From assembly GCA_027451565.1 (NCBI GenBank), contig DAIDJC010000024.1, forward strand, positions 3,219 to 20,509: 17,291 bases of DNA, written 5' to 3'. The stretch is from Limisphaerales bacterium. Its GTDB lineage: Bacteria > Verrucomicrobiota > Verrucomicrobiia > Limisphaerales > UBA11358. The notes beneath the pieces were generated by a model, which saw only the letters and a program-made list of their open reading frames with translations, searched no databases and was not told the origin of the DNA. The translations under genes and the position numbers were made by a program. This document shows, in pieces, positions 9,481 to 17,291 of the stretch; position 1 is the stretch's first letter, and every line of letters begins with the position of its first letter.

Positions 9481-9590
9481 AATAAGCCTGCATCAGCACA
9501 GGGCATGCGGATGAATTGAACAGGGATCCGCGAACCTGGAGAGTGGGTTTTTCCCAAGCCAGCCAGGGATTGACTTTTTTCAAACCAAAC

Positions 9591-12554
9591 ATGAAATCCA
9601 AATCGGTTAAAACTGTTTTCCTCGTCTTGTTTTTGATGCAAGTTTTTTACCCCTTTCCATCTGCGGCAGCCGTCACGATTGCTGACTTGCATTGTGAATA
9701 CCTCACGGACCCGGAAGGCATGGATGTGCTCCATCCCAGGCTGAGTTGGATTCTGTTGTCCAGCCAACGCGACCAGCGACAGACCGCCTACCAAATCCTT
9801 GTATCCACCTCCATGTCCCAATTGCGCAATGGCGTTGGTGATCTTTGGGACACGGGAAAGGTGCCATCAGACCAAACCACACAAATTCCCTATGGCGGGT
9901 CAAACCTCGTCTCGCGAGAGCAATGTTTTTGGAAAGTCCGTTCATGGGATGGTTCTGGGAAACCGTCCGCCTGGAGTGCCATTGCAACGTGGCAGATGGG
10001 CCTGCTAAAGCCGGAGGATTGGAGCGCAAATTGGATCAGCACATCACCCCCGCCAGCAGGCCAACCGCCGCGGCTTGTCTTAATCAGCGCCAATTACAGG
10101 GCCATTGATGGGCATGGGCAAACCAACATCACCACCCTTCTTTCCAAACGCATTAAAGACGATCAAATTCATTTTCTCGTAAAACCCGGGGAGATTGGCC
10201 TGGACCCGGCTCCCAAGCACCGCAAGGAACTGCAAGTCACCTATTCCTGGGATGGAAAAGTTTTCAGCGCGACTTTTGACGAGGATCAAATGCTGGCTCT
10301 GCCGGAAAGGGAGTCCGCCGTGCCCATTTTCCGCAAATCCTTCACCGTGGATCGGCCCGTTAAAAAAGCCATCCTTTACGTCACAGCCCTGGGCCTCTAC
10401 CAGGCCTCGCTCAATGGCCAGAAGGCGGGGGATCATGTGATGGCCCCGGATTGGACTGATTACCGGAAACGGGTTGAGTACCAGACCTACGATGTCACCC
10501 AACTCATTCATGCCGGTCCGAATGCCATTGCCCTGCTCCTGGCCAATGGTTGGTACGCAGGCCACATTGGCAATAACGGGTTCCAGTTCTTCGGCTCCAA
10601 ACCTGCCGTTTATGCCCAATTGGAATTAAGCTTTTCCGATGGAACCCGCCAAACCGTGGCCACGGATTCAACCTGGAAATGGCACCCCAGCCCCATCCTC
10701 TCTTCAGACATCATGCTGGGGGAGGATTACGATGCCCGATGCGAACTTAAAAACTGGGACCAGGCCGCCATGGACGATTCCTCATGGTCTCACGCGGAGC
10801 TTTTCCCCAAGCCCGCCTGTCTTTTGGAGGCACAGGTGGGTGAGCCGGTGGTGGAGCTTCGCCAGCTCACCCCCCATTCCATTTCCCAGCCGGAGCCGGG
10901 CCACTATATTTTTGATCTCGGCCAGAACATGGTGGGGGTGGTTCGCTTGCATGTCTCAGCGCCAGCCGGCACACTCCTGACCCTGCGACATGCTGAAATG
11001 CTCAACCCGGATGGAACTCTCTACACCCGCAATCTCCGCCACGCACCCTCCATTGATCATTATATCTGCAAAGGGTCTGGAACGGAAACCTGGCAGCCAA
11101 TGTTCACCTATCATGGTTTTCGTTATGTTGAATTGACCGGGTTGCCGCATCCCCCGGATCTATCCGCCATCAGGGGAATTGTCCTGGGCTCGGGTATCGT
11201 CAAAGCTGGAGATTTCCAGTGCTCCAACCCGGACATCAACCAGCTTCAATCCAATATTCAATGGGGTGAGCGCGGTAATTATTTCAGTGTTCCAACCGAT
11301 TGTCCCCAGCGTGATGAGCGTCTGGGGTGGATGGGAGATGCGCAGGTTTTTATCCGTACCGCTACTTACAATGCCAATGTACCGTCCTTTTTTACCCGCT
11401 GGCTTGAATCCGTGGATGATGGTCAAAACAGCCAGGGAGCCTTTGGCGATGTGAGTCCCAATACCATGGAAGGTAGTGGTTCCCCGGGCTGGTCTGATGC
11501 TGGGGTGATTTGCCCCTGGACACTTTATCAGGTTTATGGGGACAAACAACTGCTCGCCAGGCATCTGCCTGCGATGATCCGCTGGGTGGAATGTATGCGT
11601 ACCCGCAGTCACGGTTTTATTTGCGACGGTAACCGGGGCAGTGATTTTGGCGACTGGCTGGCCAATAATGCCGAAACGCCAAAGGACCTCATCGGAACAG
11701 CCTTTTTTGCCTATTCCACCCATCTCGTTGCAGATTCCTGCGCCGCCATTGGCGACGAGCAGGATGCCGCCAAATATCGTGATTTGTACAAACAGATCAG
11801 AGACGCCTTTATCAAACGGTATGTGTCTGCAAACGGACAGGTCAAGGGCCATACCCAGCGTGGCTACCTTCTGGCGTTGCGCGCCCATCTCATCCCGCCC
11901 AACCTCATTCCACTGGCGGTGGATTATCTGGTGCAGGATATCAAGGACCGCGGGATGCATCTTTCTACCGGGTTTTTGGGAGTAGGCTGTCTCCTGCCGG
12001 TTCTTGCCCAAAATGGACAGCCCGCCACGGCCTGCAACCTTTTGGAACAGGATTCCTTTCCGTCCTGGCTTTTCTCGGTGCGCCATGGGGCAACCACCAT
12101 TTGGGAACGTTGGGATGGATGGACCCCGGATCATGGCTTTCAGGATCCCAGCATGAATTCATTCAACCATTACAGTCTCGGTTCCTGTGGTGAATATTTC
12201 TTTGAGGGTATTGGCGGTATCTCTCCTGCATGCCCGGGTTTTGACCGGATACTAATCCATCCCCAAATGGACGGAAACTTGGCTTGGGCCAGAACCTCCT
12301 ACCAGTCCATTCACGGCCTCATTCAAACCTCCTGGCGGATCAAGGGTGCAAGTCGTCATTTGGATGTTTCCATCCCTGCAAACACCACCGCCGAGGTTTG
12401 GCTGCCACAGGCTTTGATGGCTACAACCACGGAAAGTGACAGGCCATTAAGTCATGCGGCTGGGATTTCCCCCATGCCGCCAGCGCCCCAAGCGCTGGTC
12501 CTCTCCGTAGGGTCCGGCTTATACCACTTTGCGTGGCGAGCGGGTTCCCAATGA
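9591..12554 (+). CDS. Exported alpha-L-rhamnosidase, glycoside hydrolase family 78
   Basis: An inverting glycosidase that releases terminal alpha-L-rhamnose from plant or microbial glycans and glycosides. From ATG 9591 the product has 987 residues. A signal peptide is clear: Lys-rich start, hydrophobic VFLVLFLMQVFYPF and cleavage likely after Ala27 (SAAA), so it acts in the periplasm or outside. Domains: N-terminal Fn3-like region (about 30-145, HPRLSW and YQILVS), Bac_rhamnosid_N sandwich (about 245-400, FRKSFTVDRP, ALGLYQASLNGQ, PDWTDYRKRVEYQTYDVT), a further beta domain, the (alpha/alpha)6 catalytic barrel (about 555-905) and a C-terminal beta domain ending SVGSGLYHF. The motif DCPQRDERLGWMGD gives Asp570, general acid Glu576, Trp580 and Asp583; TIWERWDG gives the likely base Glu839 (equivalent to SaRha78A Glu636 and Glu895). 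Residues 161-239 are an unusual insert. The frame is open to TTG 9516, but the signal peptide fixes the ATG; no Shine-Dalgarno is seen. Confidence 0.95.
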   Translation: MKSKSVKTVFLVLFLMQVFYPFPSAAAVTIADLHCEYLTDPEGMDVLHPRLSWILLSSQRDQRQTAYQILVSTSMSQLRNGVGDLWDTGKVPSDQTTQIPYGGSNLVSREQCFWKVRSWDGSGKPSAWSAIATWQMGLLKPEDWSANWISTSPPPAGQPPRLVLISANYRAIDGHGQTNITTLLSKRIKDDQIHFLVKPGEIGLDPAPKHRKELQVTYSWDGKVFSATFDEDQMLALPERESAVPIFRKSFTVDRPVKKAILYVTALGLYQASLNGQKAGDHVMAPDWTDYRKRVEYQTYDVTQLIHAGPNAIALLLANGWYAGHIGNNGFQFFGSKPAVYAQLELSFSDGTRQTVATDSTWKWHPSPILSSDIMLGEDYDARCELKNWDQAAMDDSSWSHAELFPKPACLLEAQVGEPVVELRQLTPHSISQPEPGHYIFDLGQNMVGVVRLHVSAPAGTLLTLRHAEMLNPDGTLYTRNLRHAPSIDHYICKGSGTETWQPMFTYHGFRYVELTGLPHPPDLSAIRGIVLGSGIVKAGDFQCSNPDINQLQSNIQWGERGNYFSVPTDCPQRDERLGWMGDAQVFIRTATYNANVPSFFTRWLESVDDGQNSQGAFGDVSPNTMEGSGSPGWSDAGVICPWTLYQVYGDKQLLARHLPAMIRWVECMRTRSHGFICDGNRGSDFGDWLANNAETPKDLIGTAFFAYSTHLVADSCAAIGDEQDAAKYRDLYKQIRDAFIKRYVSANGQVKGHTQRGYLLALRAHLIPPNLIPLAVDYLVQDIKDRGMHLSTGFLGVGCLLPVLAQNGQPATACNLLEQDSFPSWLFSVRHGATTIWERWDGWTPDHGFQDPSMNSFNHYSLGSCGEYFFEGIGGISPACPGFDRILIHPQMDGNLAWARTSYQSIHGLIQTSWRIKGASRHLDVSIPANTTAEVWLPQALMATTTESDRPLSHAAGISPMPPAPQALVLSVGSGLYHFAWRAGSQ

Positions 12555-12591
12555 CGGGAAGGGCTTGCGGAGAAAAATCATTAAAAAATTA

Positions 12592-14079
12592 TTATTTCGC
12601 AGGCGCATTGGTGGCTGTCGGGCTTGGGGCGCTGGACCATCCAGCTCCCAGGGCTTTGATGAGGTTTACGGCAGCCACCAGGCGGGCGCCCTTCAACTGT
12701 ACGGCGGATTGTTCCACACTCAGGGCCTGGGTTTGTTCAGTCACCACGTCGAGGTAGGTAACAAGTCCAGCCCGGTAGCGGTTATTTGCTATCTCCAGTG
12801 CCTTGTCGGCGGAGGTAACCGCCTCACCCACGGATTCCTGCTCGTCCTCAAGCCAGTGTTGGGCGGAGAGTTGGTCCGATACTTCCGCAAAGGCATTGAG
12901 GACGGTGGACCTGTATTGAGCCACCGTTTGGTTGTAGCCCGCATGGGCTGCAGCGAGGTTGGCCCGATTCAATCCGCCCATGAAGAGGGGCAGTTGAACA
13001 GAGGGACCCACCGACCAAAATTGATTGGGCCAATTGAACCAGGAAGACGCTCCCAAGGACTGAAACCCGGCGAGGCCATCCAGTCTTAACGCTGGAAAAA
13101 AAGCGGCCTTGGCCACGCCGATCTGGGCATTGGCCGCTGCCATGCGCTGTTCCGCCGCTGCCACATCCGGCCTGTTCTCCAATAACTGACTTGGAACTCC
13201 GGGCGGTATCACCGGCACAGGGGGAAGGCAGGATCCAGGACCGGCGGTAAAATCATCCGGCCAGCGACCGCATAGCACAGCCAGCGCATGCAGGGTCTGG
13301 GCCAGTTTCAGGCGGATTTCCGGCAGTTGGGCTTCGGCGGTGTGCAGTTGTGTGGCCGCCTGCGCCACATCCAGGTCCGAGGCATTTCCGCCTGTGCGCA
13401 AATCACGCGTCAGTGAATAGGAAAGGAGATAGGACGCGATGGTATTCGTGATTAATTGATATTGGGCCTGAAGTGTGCGGACTGTGAAATAATCATCCGC
13501 CACCTCAGCGTGGATTTCAAGGCGTGCGGACTCCAAGTCATCCCGGCTGGCTTCCTGACTGGCCTTGGCGGACTCGACCTCCCGCCTTACGCGCCCCCAC
13601 AGGTCCAATTCCCACCCCATGTAAATGGGCGCCGTAAAGGTGTTGTAGGTGTGAGTCGCCCCCGCAGGCCGCCCCAAGAGCGGCAGACTGGCGCTGGTTT
13701 GCTGGCGGGTGATGTCTCCATCCGGCGTTCCCCCCGCCACAAACTGTGGGTAAAAGGTGGATCGCGCAGCGGCGGTCAAATCGCAAGCCTGTTCAAAGGC
13801 GGCGGCGGCGGCGGCAAGGTCTTGATTGTTTGTCTGAGCCTGCTCTTCCAGGCCGTTGAGGTTGGCGTCTCCAAAAAGCTGCCACCAAGGGCCTCGATCC
13901 TTGCTCGCTGAGGGCGAAGCCACCTGCCAGACCGCGCCTTCTGTCTCCACGGGCTTCTGGAACCGGTCCGGCAAATTTTGAGCCGGGAGAGGATTGGCCC
14001 GGTGATAATCCGGCCCCACTGCACAGCCTGCCAGAAAAACGCTTCCCAGAAGACATGTAATAATCCGGCTTGGGCTCAT
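12592..14079 (-). CDS. NodT family outer-membrane efflux lipoprotein of an RND pump
   Basis: The outer-membrane channel component of a tripartite efflux pump, 495 residues. It has a lipoprotein signal peptide with lipobox LAGC (Cys19) followed by the family start AVGPDYHR, so it is lipid-anchored and forms a trimeric beta barrel continuing into a periplasmic helical tunnel. Two OEP repeats are visible (about 85-275 and 300-480): WWQLFGDANLNGLEEQA, GWELDLWGRVRREVESAKA, then NRPDVAAAEQRMAAANAQIGVAKAAFFP, NRYRAGLVTYLDVV and a final LVAAVNLIKALGAGW. The start ATG overlaps the stop of the membrane-fusion gene by 4 nt (ATGA), indicating translational coupling. A run of six Ala (LAAAAAAFEQ) is encoded by six identical codons. 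It converges on the rhamnosidase gene with only 37 bp between the stops and no clear terminator. Confidence 0.95.
   Translation of the reverse strand: MSPSRIITCLLGSVFLAGCAVGPDYHRANPLPAQNLPDRFQKPVETEGAVWQVASPSASKDRGPWWQLFGDANLNGLEEQAQTNNQDLAAAAAAFEQACDLTAAARSTFYPQFVAGGTPDGDITRQQTSASLPLLGRPAGATHTYNTFTAPIYMGWELDLWGRVRREVESAKASQEASRDDLESARLEIHAEVADDYFTVRTLQAQYQLITNTIASYLLSYSLTRDLRTGGNASDLDVAQAATQLHTAEAQLPEIRLKLAQTLHALAVLCGRWPDDFTAGPGSCLPPVPVIPPGVPSQLLENRPDVAAAEQRMAAANAQIGVAKAAFFPALRLDGLAGFQSLGASSWFNWPNQFWSVGPSVQLPLFMGGLNRANLAAAHAGYNQTVAQYRSTVLNAFAEVSDQLSAQHWLEDEQESVGEAVTSADKALEIANNRYRAGLVTYLDVVTEQTQALSVEQSAVQLKGARLVAAVNLIKALGAGWSSAPSPTATNAPAK
13798..13815. repeat. Trinucleotide repeat (GGC)6 inside the outer-membrane factor gene
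   Basis: Six uninterrupted GGC units on the plus strand, read as six GCC codons (Ala) on the coding strand. Unit gain or loss would change the Ala run without shifting the frame. Confidence 0.8.
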
Positions 14080-15242
14080 GGCGTGGAAGCCTTGCTGACG
14101 GAAGTTGCCACGGTGACATAATCACCATCCTCAATGGAGTCCGGTGGATCATTGATCACTCTCTGCCCGGGTTCCACGCCGCTGAGAATTTCGATCACGT
14201 TGCCGTAATCTCGCCCCACCTTGACAGAATGGAGGCTCACCCGATCCTTGTCATCCACCACAGCCACCTGAAGGCCCTGCGCGCGATAGATCAACGTGGT
14301 GTCTTCCAGTGTGTAAATCGGTGAGGCATTGACGAGGTCCGTGAACCGGATTTGAGCATAACTTCCGGCGAGAATTTCCCCCTTGGGATTATTTACCAGC
14401 AATTCCACCTGCAGGGTGCGGGAGCCGGGGTCCACTGCCCCGGCAGTGCGGGTGACCCTGGCCGTGAAAACGCGCCCGGGCATTTCCGTGAAGGTAAGCT
14501 CCGCAGTTTCACCTGGTTGGACGGCGTGGATGAGAGGCTGCGGCACATACACATAAACGCGCAGCGGATCCAGTTGTGCCAAGTCAAATAATTCCGGGCC
14601 GCTATCGGCAGTGATGAGCTGGCCGATGTCCGTGTTGCGGCGTGTGATTTTGCCGGTGAAATTGGCGGTGACGGAATCGTAATCTTTCAACTGGCGCAAC
14701 CGGTCCAGATTGGCTTTTGCGGCCTCCACGGCTGCCTGTTTCAGGGTGTAATCCGCAGTTTTTTCAGCGGTTTCCTGGTCGCTCACGCTGGCGGTTTTCT
14801 GGAGTTCCACCCAGCGATCGGCGGTGATTTTAGCCAGGGAAAGAGCCGCCTTTGCCTGGTCAAGGTCGGCTATGGCTTGCGAAATCTGCTGGTCCAATTC
14901 CGGGGTCTCAATTTCCGCGAGTAACTGGCCGTTGGTGACACAATCTCCAATGTCCACCAACCAGTATTTCAAATAGCCGCTGGCACGGGCATGGACTGCG
15001 GCCTCGATGAACGGTTCCACCTCGGCTGGAAGCGGGGTGCCCAGCTCTGGAGAACTCCTGCGCGGAATCACGACGGACACCACTGGCCGGTCGTCTTCCG
15101 TCGTCTCCCGCGCCAAGGCCCGGCGGGCCGCAAACCTGGGAAGGATTCCAATGAACAAACCTGCCACCACCAGGATTGCCACAACCACCCCCAACTTGCC
15201 CAAGCGAACGGGAGGCTGGACTTTTTGAGTTTCCTTTTTCAT
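14076..15242 (-). CDS. RND efflux periplasmic adaptor (membrane-fusion protein, HlyD/AcrA type)
   Basis: The adaptor that links an inner-membrane RND permease to the outer-membrane factor, 388 residues. Residues 17-34 (LGKLGVVVAILVVAGLFI) form an N-terminal membrane anchor; there is no lipobox, so unlike AcrA it is held by a helix rather than lipid. A biotinyl-lipoyl-like half-motif lies at 83-113 (VHARASGYLKYWLVDIGDCV, GQLLAEIETPELDQ), an alpha-helical hairpin at about 115-186, the second lipoyl half at about 190-215 (FTGKITRRNTDIGQLI), a beta-barrel domain around 225-300 (VYVYVPQP, GRVFTARVTRTAGAVDPGSRTL) and a membrane-proximal domain to the end (VKVGRDYG, SGVEPGQRVI). Its ATG overlaps the permease stop and its stop overlaps the next ATG, both as ATGA. 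Substrate not predictable. Confidence 0.95.
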   Translation of the reverse strand: MKKETQKVQPPVRLGKLGVVVAILVVAGLFIGILPRFAARRALARETTEDDRPVVSVVIPRRSSPELGTPLPAEVEPFIEAAVHARASGYLKYWLVDIGDCVTNGQLLAEIETPELDQQISQAIADLDQAKAALSLAKITADRWVELQKTASVSDQETAEKTADYTLKQAAVEAAKANLDRLRQLKDYDSVTANFTGKITRRNTDIGQLITADSGPELFDLAQLDPLRVYVYVPQPLIHAVQPGETAELTFTEMPGRVFTARVTRTAGAVDPGSRTLQVELLVNNPKGEILAGSYAQIRFTDLVNASPIYTLEDTTLIYRAQGLQVAVVDDKDRVSLHSVKVGRDYGNVIEILSGVEPGQRVINDPPDSIEDGDYVTVATSVSKASTP

Positions 15243-17291
15243 GACGCAATAATCTCTTTTCGGTCTCCGGACGAATGATGCCGGTGCATAAAGCTGAATA
15301 CCAAGGGCACGAAAAATAGTGTTGCCACGGTGGCAAAGGCCAGGCCGCCGATGACGGCGCGACCCAGCGGGGCATTTTGTTCGCCGCCTTCGCCCATGCC
15401 CAGGCTCATGGGGAGCATGCCAATCATCATGGCAAGGGCGGTCATCAGCACCGGGCGCAGGCGCCCTTTACCCGCCTCGCGCGCGGCTCCCACCGGGTTG
15501 CCAAGCCGTGCAAGGTTGTCCCGGGCGAAACTGACCACCAGCACTGAGTTGGCTGTGGCCACGCCCATGGTCATGATGGCTCCCATCAATGCCGGCACGC
15601 TGAGAGTGGTCTGTGTCAGAAAAAGTCCCCAAATCACCCCGGCGAGAGCTCCGGGCAGCGCCGTGATGATGATGAAGGGATCCAGCCAGCTCTGAAAGTT
15701 CACCACCAGCAGGAAGTATATCAGGATGATGGCTCCAATCAAACCCAGGCCCAATCCCACGTAGCTGGTGTGCATGGTTTCCGCCTGGCCCCGCACCACG
15801 ATGCTGCTGCCCCGGGGCAGCTCGCTTCTGGCCTTTTGCACCAGTGGACCCAGGTCATCCAGCACTCCGCCCAAGTCCCGCCCATCCACATTTCCATAGA
15901 CGTCAATGACCGGCATCACATTGTAGTGGGAGACCACCGGTGGGACATTCACCCTGGTGACTGCGGCAAGATTATCAAGGATCTGACCACCCGTGCCAAC
16001 CATGCCTTTGGCGGTAATGGGCATGGTGCGCAAATCAGCCACTGAATCAATCGCATATTGGGGAACAAAGGTGTCAACGAGATATTGAATGCCCACGTTG
16101 GAATCCAAATAGTAGTTTGGGGTCACCTGGCTGCTTCCGCTCAGTCCCAGCAGCACGGAATTGGCCACGTCCAACTCGGTCAGCCCCAAATCAGCCGCTT
16201 TGGACCGGTCAACGGAGATTTTTAATTGGGCCCAATTATCGGGTTGGTTAACCCGCACGTCCACCGCGCCTGGGATATGGGATATGGCCTTGGCTAGATT
16301 GATGGCAATGGCGCGGTTGGCTGTCTGGTTATGTCCCACCAATTGGATGTCCAAAGGGGCGGGCAGGCCAAAGTTCAAGGTTTGGCTGACAATGTCCGCC
16401 GGCAGAAAATAAACCAGCGTGCCCGGAAGCTGCTTCCGGAGAATGCTGCGCAGGCGCCTTACGTAATCCTGTGTGGGATGATGACCCGGTTTGAGCTGTA
16501 CCAGGATGTCCGCATCCTCGGGACCAATCACACCGCTGGTGTTGTAGCTAAGCTGGATCGAGGAATTGGGTATGCCGATGTTGTCTAGAATTCCGCCAAG
16601 CTCATTTGCCGGCACGACGCGGTGAATCAACTGGTTGACTTCGCCCGTCAGCTTTTCCGTTTCCTCAATGCGTGTTCCGGTGTGGGCGCGAATATGGAGC
16701 AAAAACTGACCCGCATCCACACTGGGGAAAAAATTCCTGCCCAATACCATCGTCAGCAACCATGAACCCAGGCAAAACCCCAGGAAAAGGATGACCACAA
16801 TTTTCCGATGGACAAAACATGAGTCAAGCAGGTCGGCGTAACCTTCCCTGAACCGTGCAAATCCGTTTTCAAACATGTGCTGAAAACGCATAAACGGTTG
16901 CATGAATCCCGGGGCTTTGCTTTCATCCATGTGCCCCCCGTGAAGCTGCACTCCTTTGTAAAACCACATTACCAGGGTTGGCACGAGGGTTCTGGAGATG
17001 ATATAGCTGGCTACCATGGCAAAAACAACAGCCTCAGCCAGGGGCACGAACAGGTACCGAGCCACACCGGTGAGAAAAAACATCGGCACAAAAACGATGC
17101 AGATGCACAAGGTGGAAACAAAAGCCGGCACGGCAATTTCGTGGGCCCCCTGAAGGATGGCTTCCTCCAAGCCCTCACCTTCAGCAAGGTGCAGATGGAT
17201 GTTTTCAATGGCCACCGTGGCATCATCCACCAGGATACCCACAGCCAACGCCAGCCCTCCAAGGGTCATCAGGTTAATGGTCTCGCCCAGC
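15239..17291 (-). CDS. RND efflux permease, AcrB/HAE1-type, 5' part cut by the right edge
   Basis: The inner-membrane, proton-driven pump of the tripartite system. Only the last 683 residues are in the window; by comparison with AcrB about 390 residues, including TM1-3 and the first periplasmic parts, lie beyond the edge. The visible protein starts LGETINLMTLGGLALAVGIL (TM4) with the proton-relay pair Asp-Asp at 17222-17227 (AcrB Asp407/408), then TM5-6, a helical connection, TM7 (IVVILFLGFCLGSWLLTMVLG), the second large periplasmic loop, and TM8-12 ending FATVATLFFVPLVFSFMHRH. The Arg of GRLRPVLMT and the Thr of VLMTALAM match AcrB Arg971 and Thr978, but the AcrB Lys940 position is Ala (15551-15553). 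The stop overlaps the adaptor start by 4 nt. No upstream regulator can be seen. Confidence 0.95.
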   Translation of the reverse strand, partial: LGETINLMTLGGLALAVGILVDDATVAIENIHLHLAEGEGLEEAILQGAHEIAVPAFVSTLCICIVFVPMFFLTGVARYLFVPLAEAVVFAMVASYIISRTLVPTLVMWFYKGVQLHGGHMDESKAPGFMQPFMRFQHMFENGFARFREGYADLLDSCFVHRKIVVILFLGFCLGSWLLTMVLGRNFFPSVDAGQFLLHIRAHTGTRIEETEKLTGEVNQLIHRVVPANELGGILDNIGIPNSSIQLSYNTSGVIGPEDADILVQLKPGHHPTQDYVRRLRSILRKQLPGTLVYFLPADIVSQTLNFGLPAPLDIQLVGHNQTANRAIAINLAKAISHIPGAVDVRVNQPDNWAQLKISVDRSKAADLGLTELDVANSVLLGLSGSSQVTPNYYLDSNVGIQYLVDTFVPQYAIDSVADLRTMPITAKGMVGTGGQILDNLAAVTRVNVPPVVSHYNVMPVIDVYGNVDGRDLGGVLDDLGPLVQKARSELPRGSSIVVRGQAETMHTSYVGLGLGLIGAIILIYFLLVVNFQSWLDPFIIITALPGALAGVIWGLFLTQTTLSVPALMGAIMTMGVATANSVLVVSFARDNLARLGNPVGAAREAGKGRLRPVLMTALAMMIGMLPMSLGMGEGGEQNAPLGRAVIGGLAFATVATLFFVPLVFSFMHRHHSSGDRKEIIAS

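Larger units (their letters stand above)
9263..9590. other. Non-coding stretch with several hairpins upstream of the rhamnosidase gene
   Basis: No credible gene was found in these 328 bases. Three structured elements are visible: ATGGAAA/TTTCCAT (9276-9295, 7-bp stem, 6-nt loop) just after the preceding stop, which may be a terminator without a T-tract; a composite inverted repeat at 9317-9359 in which GGCG and CCGG pair with CCGG and CGCC around an inner ATGAC-TC-GTCAT; and CCGCCT/AGGCGG (9459-9464 with 9475-9480, 10-nt loop). The rhamnosidase frame is open back to a TTG at 9516, but that leader is not family-like. A promoter could not be placed with confidence. Confidence 0.5.

Noticed and set aside
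9570..9575. TTGACT as a -35 box for the rhamnosidase gene
   Set aside because: Only 15 nt remain before the ATG at 9591, leaving no room for a spacer, -10 box and leader.
11160..12134. Minus-strand open frame of 324 codons opposite the rhamnosidase catalytic domain
   Set aside because: It is antisense to conserved GH78 motifs and shows no family resemblance of its own.
12555..12591. Terminator between the convergent rhamnosidase and outer-membrane factor genes
   Set aside because: The 37 bp are AT-rich, but no stable stem could be found.

Overview
The window looks like chromosomal DNA from a Gram-negative (diderm) bacterium, most plausibly a member of the Verrucomicrobiota. This taxonomic call is an inference. 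The supports are an lpxA gene (lipid A, hence an outer membrane), an outer-membrane efflux lipoprotein, a long-form U32 protein, GYF_2/DUF4190 and DUF2752 membrane proteins, and a large secreted GH78 rhamnosidase, a mix typical of Verrucomicrobia and Planctomycetes relatives. No rRNA, tRNA, insertion sequence, integrase, CRISPR array or phage gene was found. The layout is ordinary, densely packed chromosome.

Layout, left to right. Positions 1-2141 (minus strand) hold a compact run read from right to left: lpxA, a GYF_2/DUF4190 two-helix membrane protein, a DUF2752 membrane protein and a YbjQ-family protein, with a possible further gene cut by the left edge. A 141-bp divergent gap separates lpxA from a long plus-strand U32 protein related to the RNA-hydroxylation factors RlhA and TrhP (2283-4877). 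This converges on dnaN (minus, 4912-6021) across a perfect inverted repeat. A NifS/IscS-type cysteine desulfurase (minus, 6227-7372) lies upstream of dnaN on the same strand and is divergent from trpF (plus, about 7449-8084). Next come a protein of unknown function with a C-terminal membrane anchor (8183-9262), a non-coding stretch with several hairpins (9263-9590) and an exported alpha-L-rhamnosidase (9591-12554).

The right third (12592-17291, minus) is a tripartite RND efflux operon transcribed right to left: permease (its first part lies beyond the right edge), membrane-fusion protein and NodT-type outer-membrane factor. Both junctions are 4-nt ATGA overlaps, so the three products should be made together and assembled into one pump spanning inner membrane, periplasm and outer membrane.

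Most genes are housekeeping: lipid A, replication clamp, sulfur transfer, tryptophan synthesis, RNA modification. No clearly new multi-gene system is visible. The points most worth a second look are a DUF3395-like insert inside the rhamnosidase, the unassigned membrane-anchored protein at 8183-9262, the small-membrane-protein cluster behind lpxA, the second cysteine cluster of the U32 protein, and a permease that lacks the lysine used in the AcrB proton relay.
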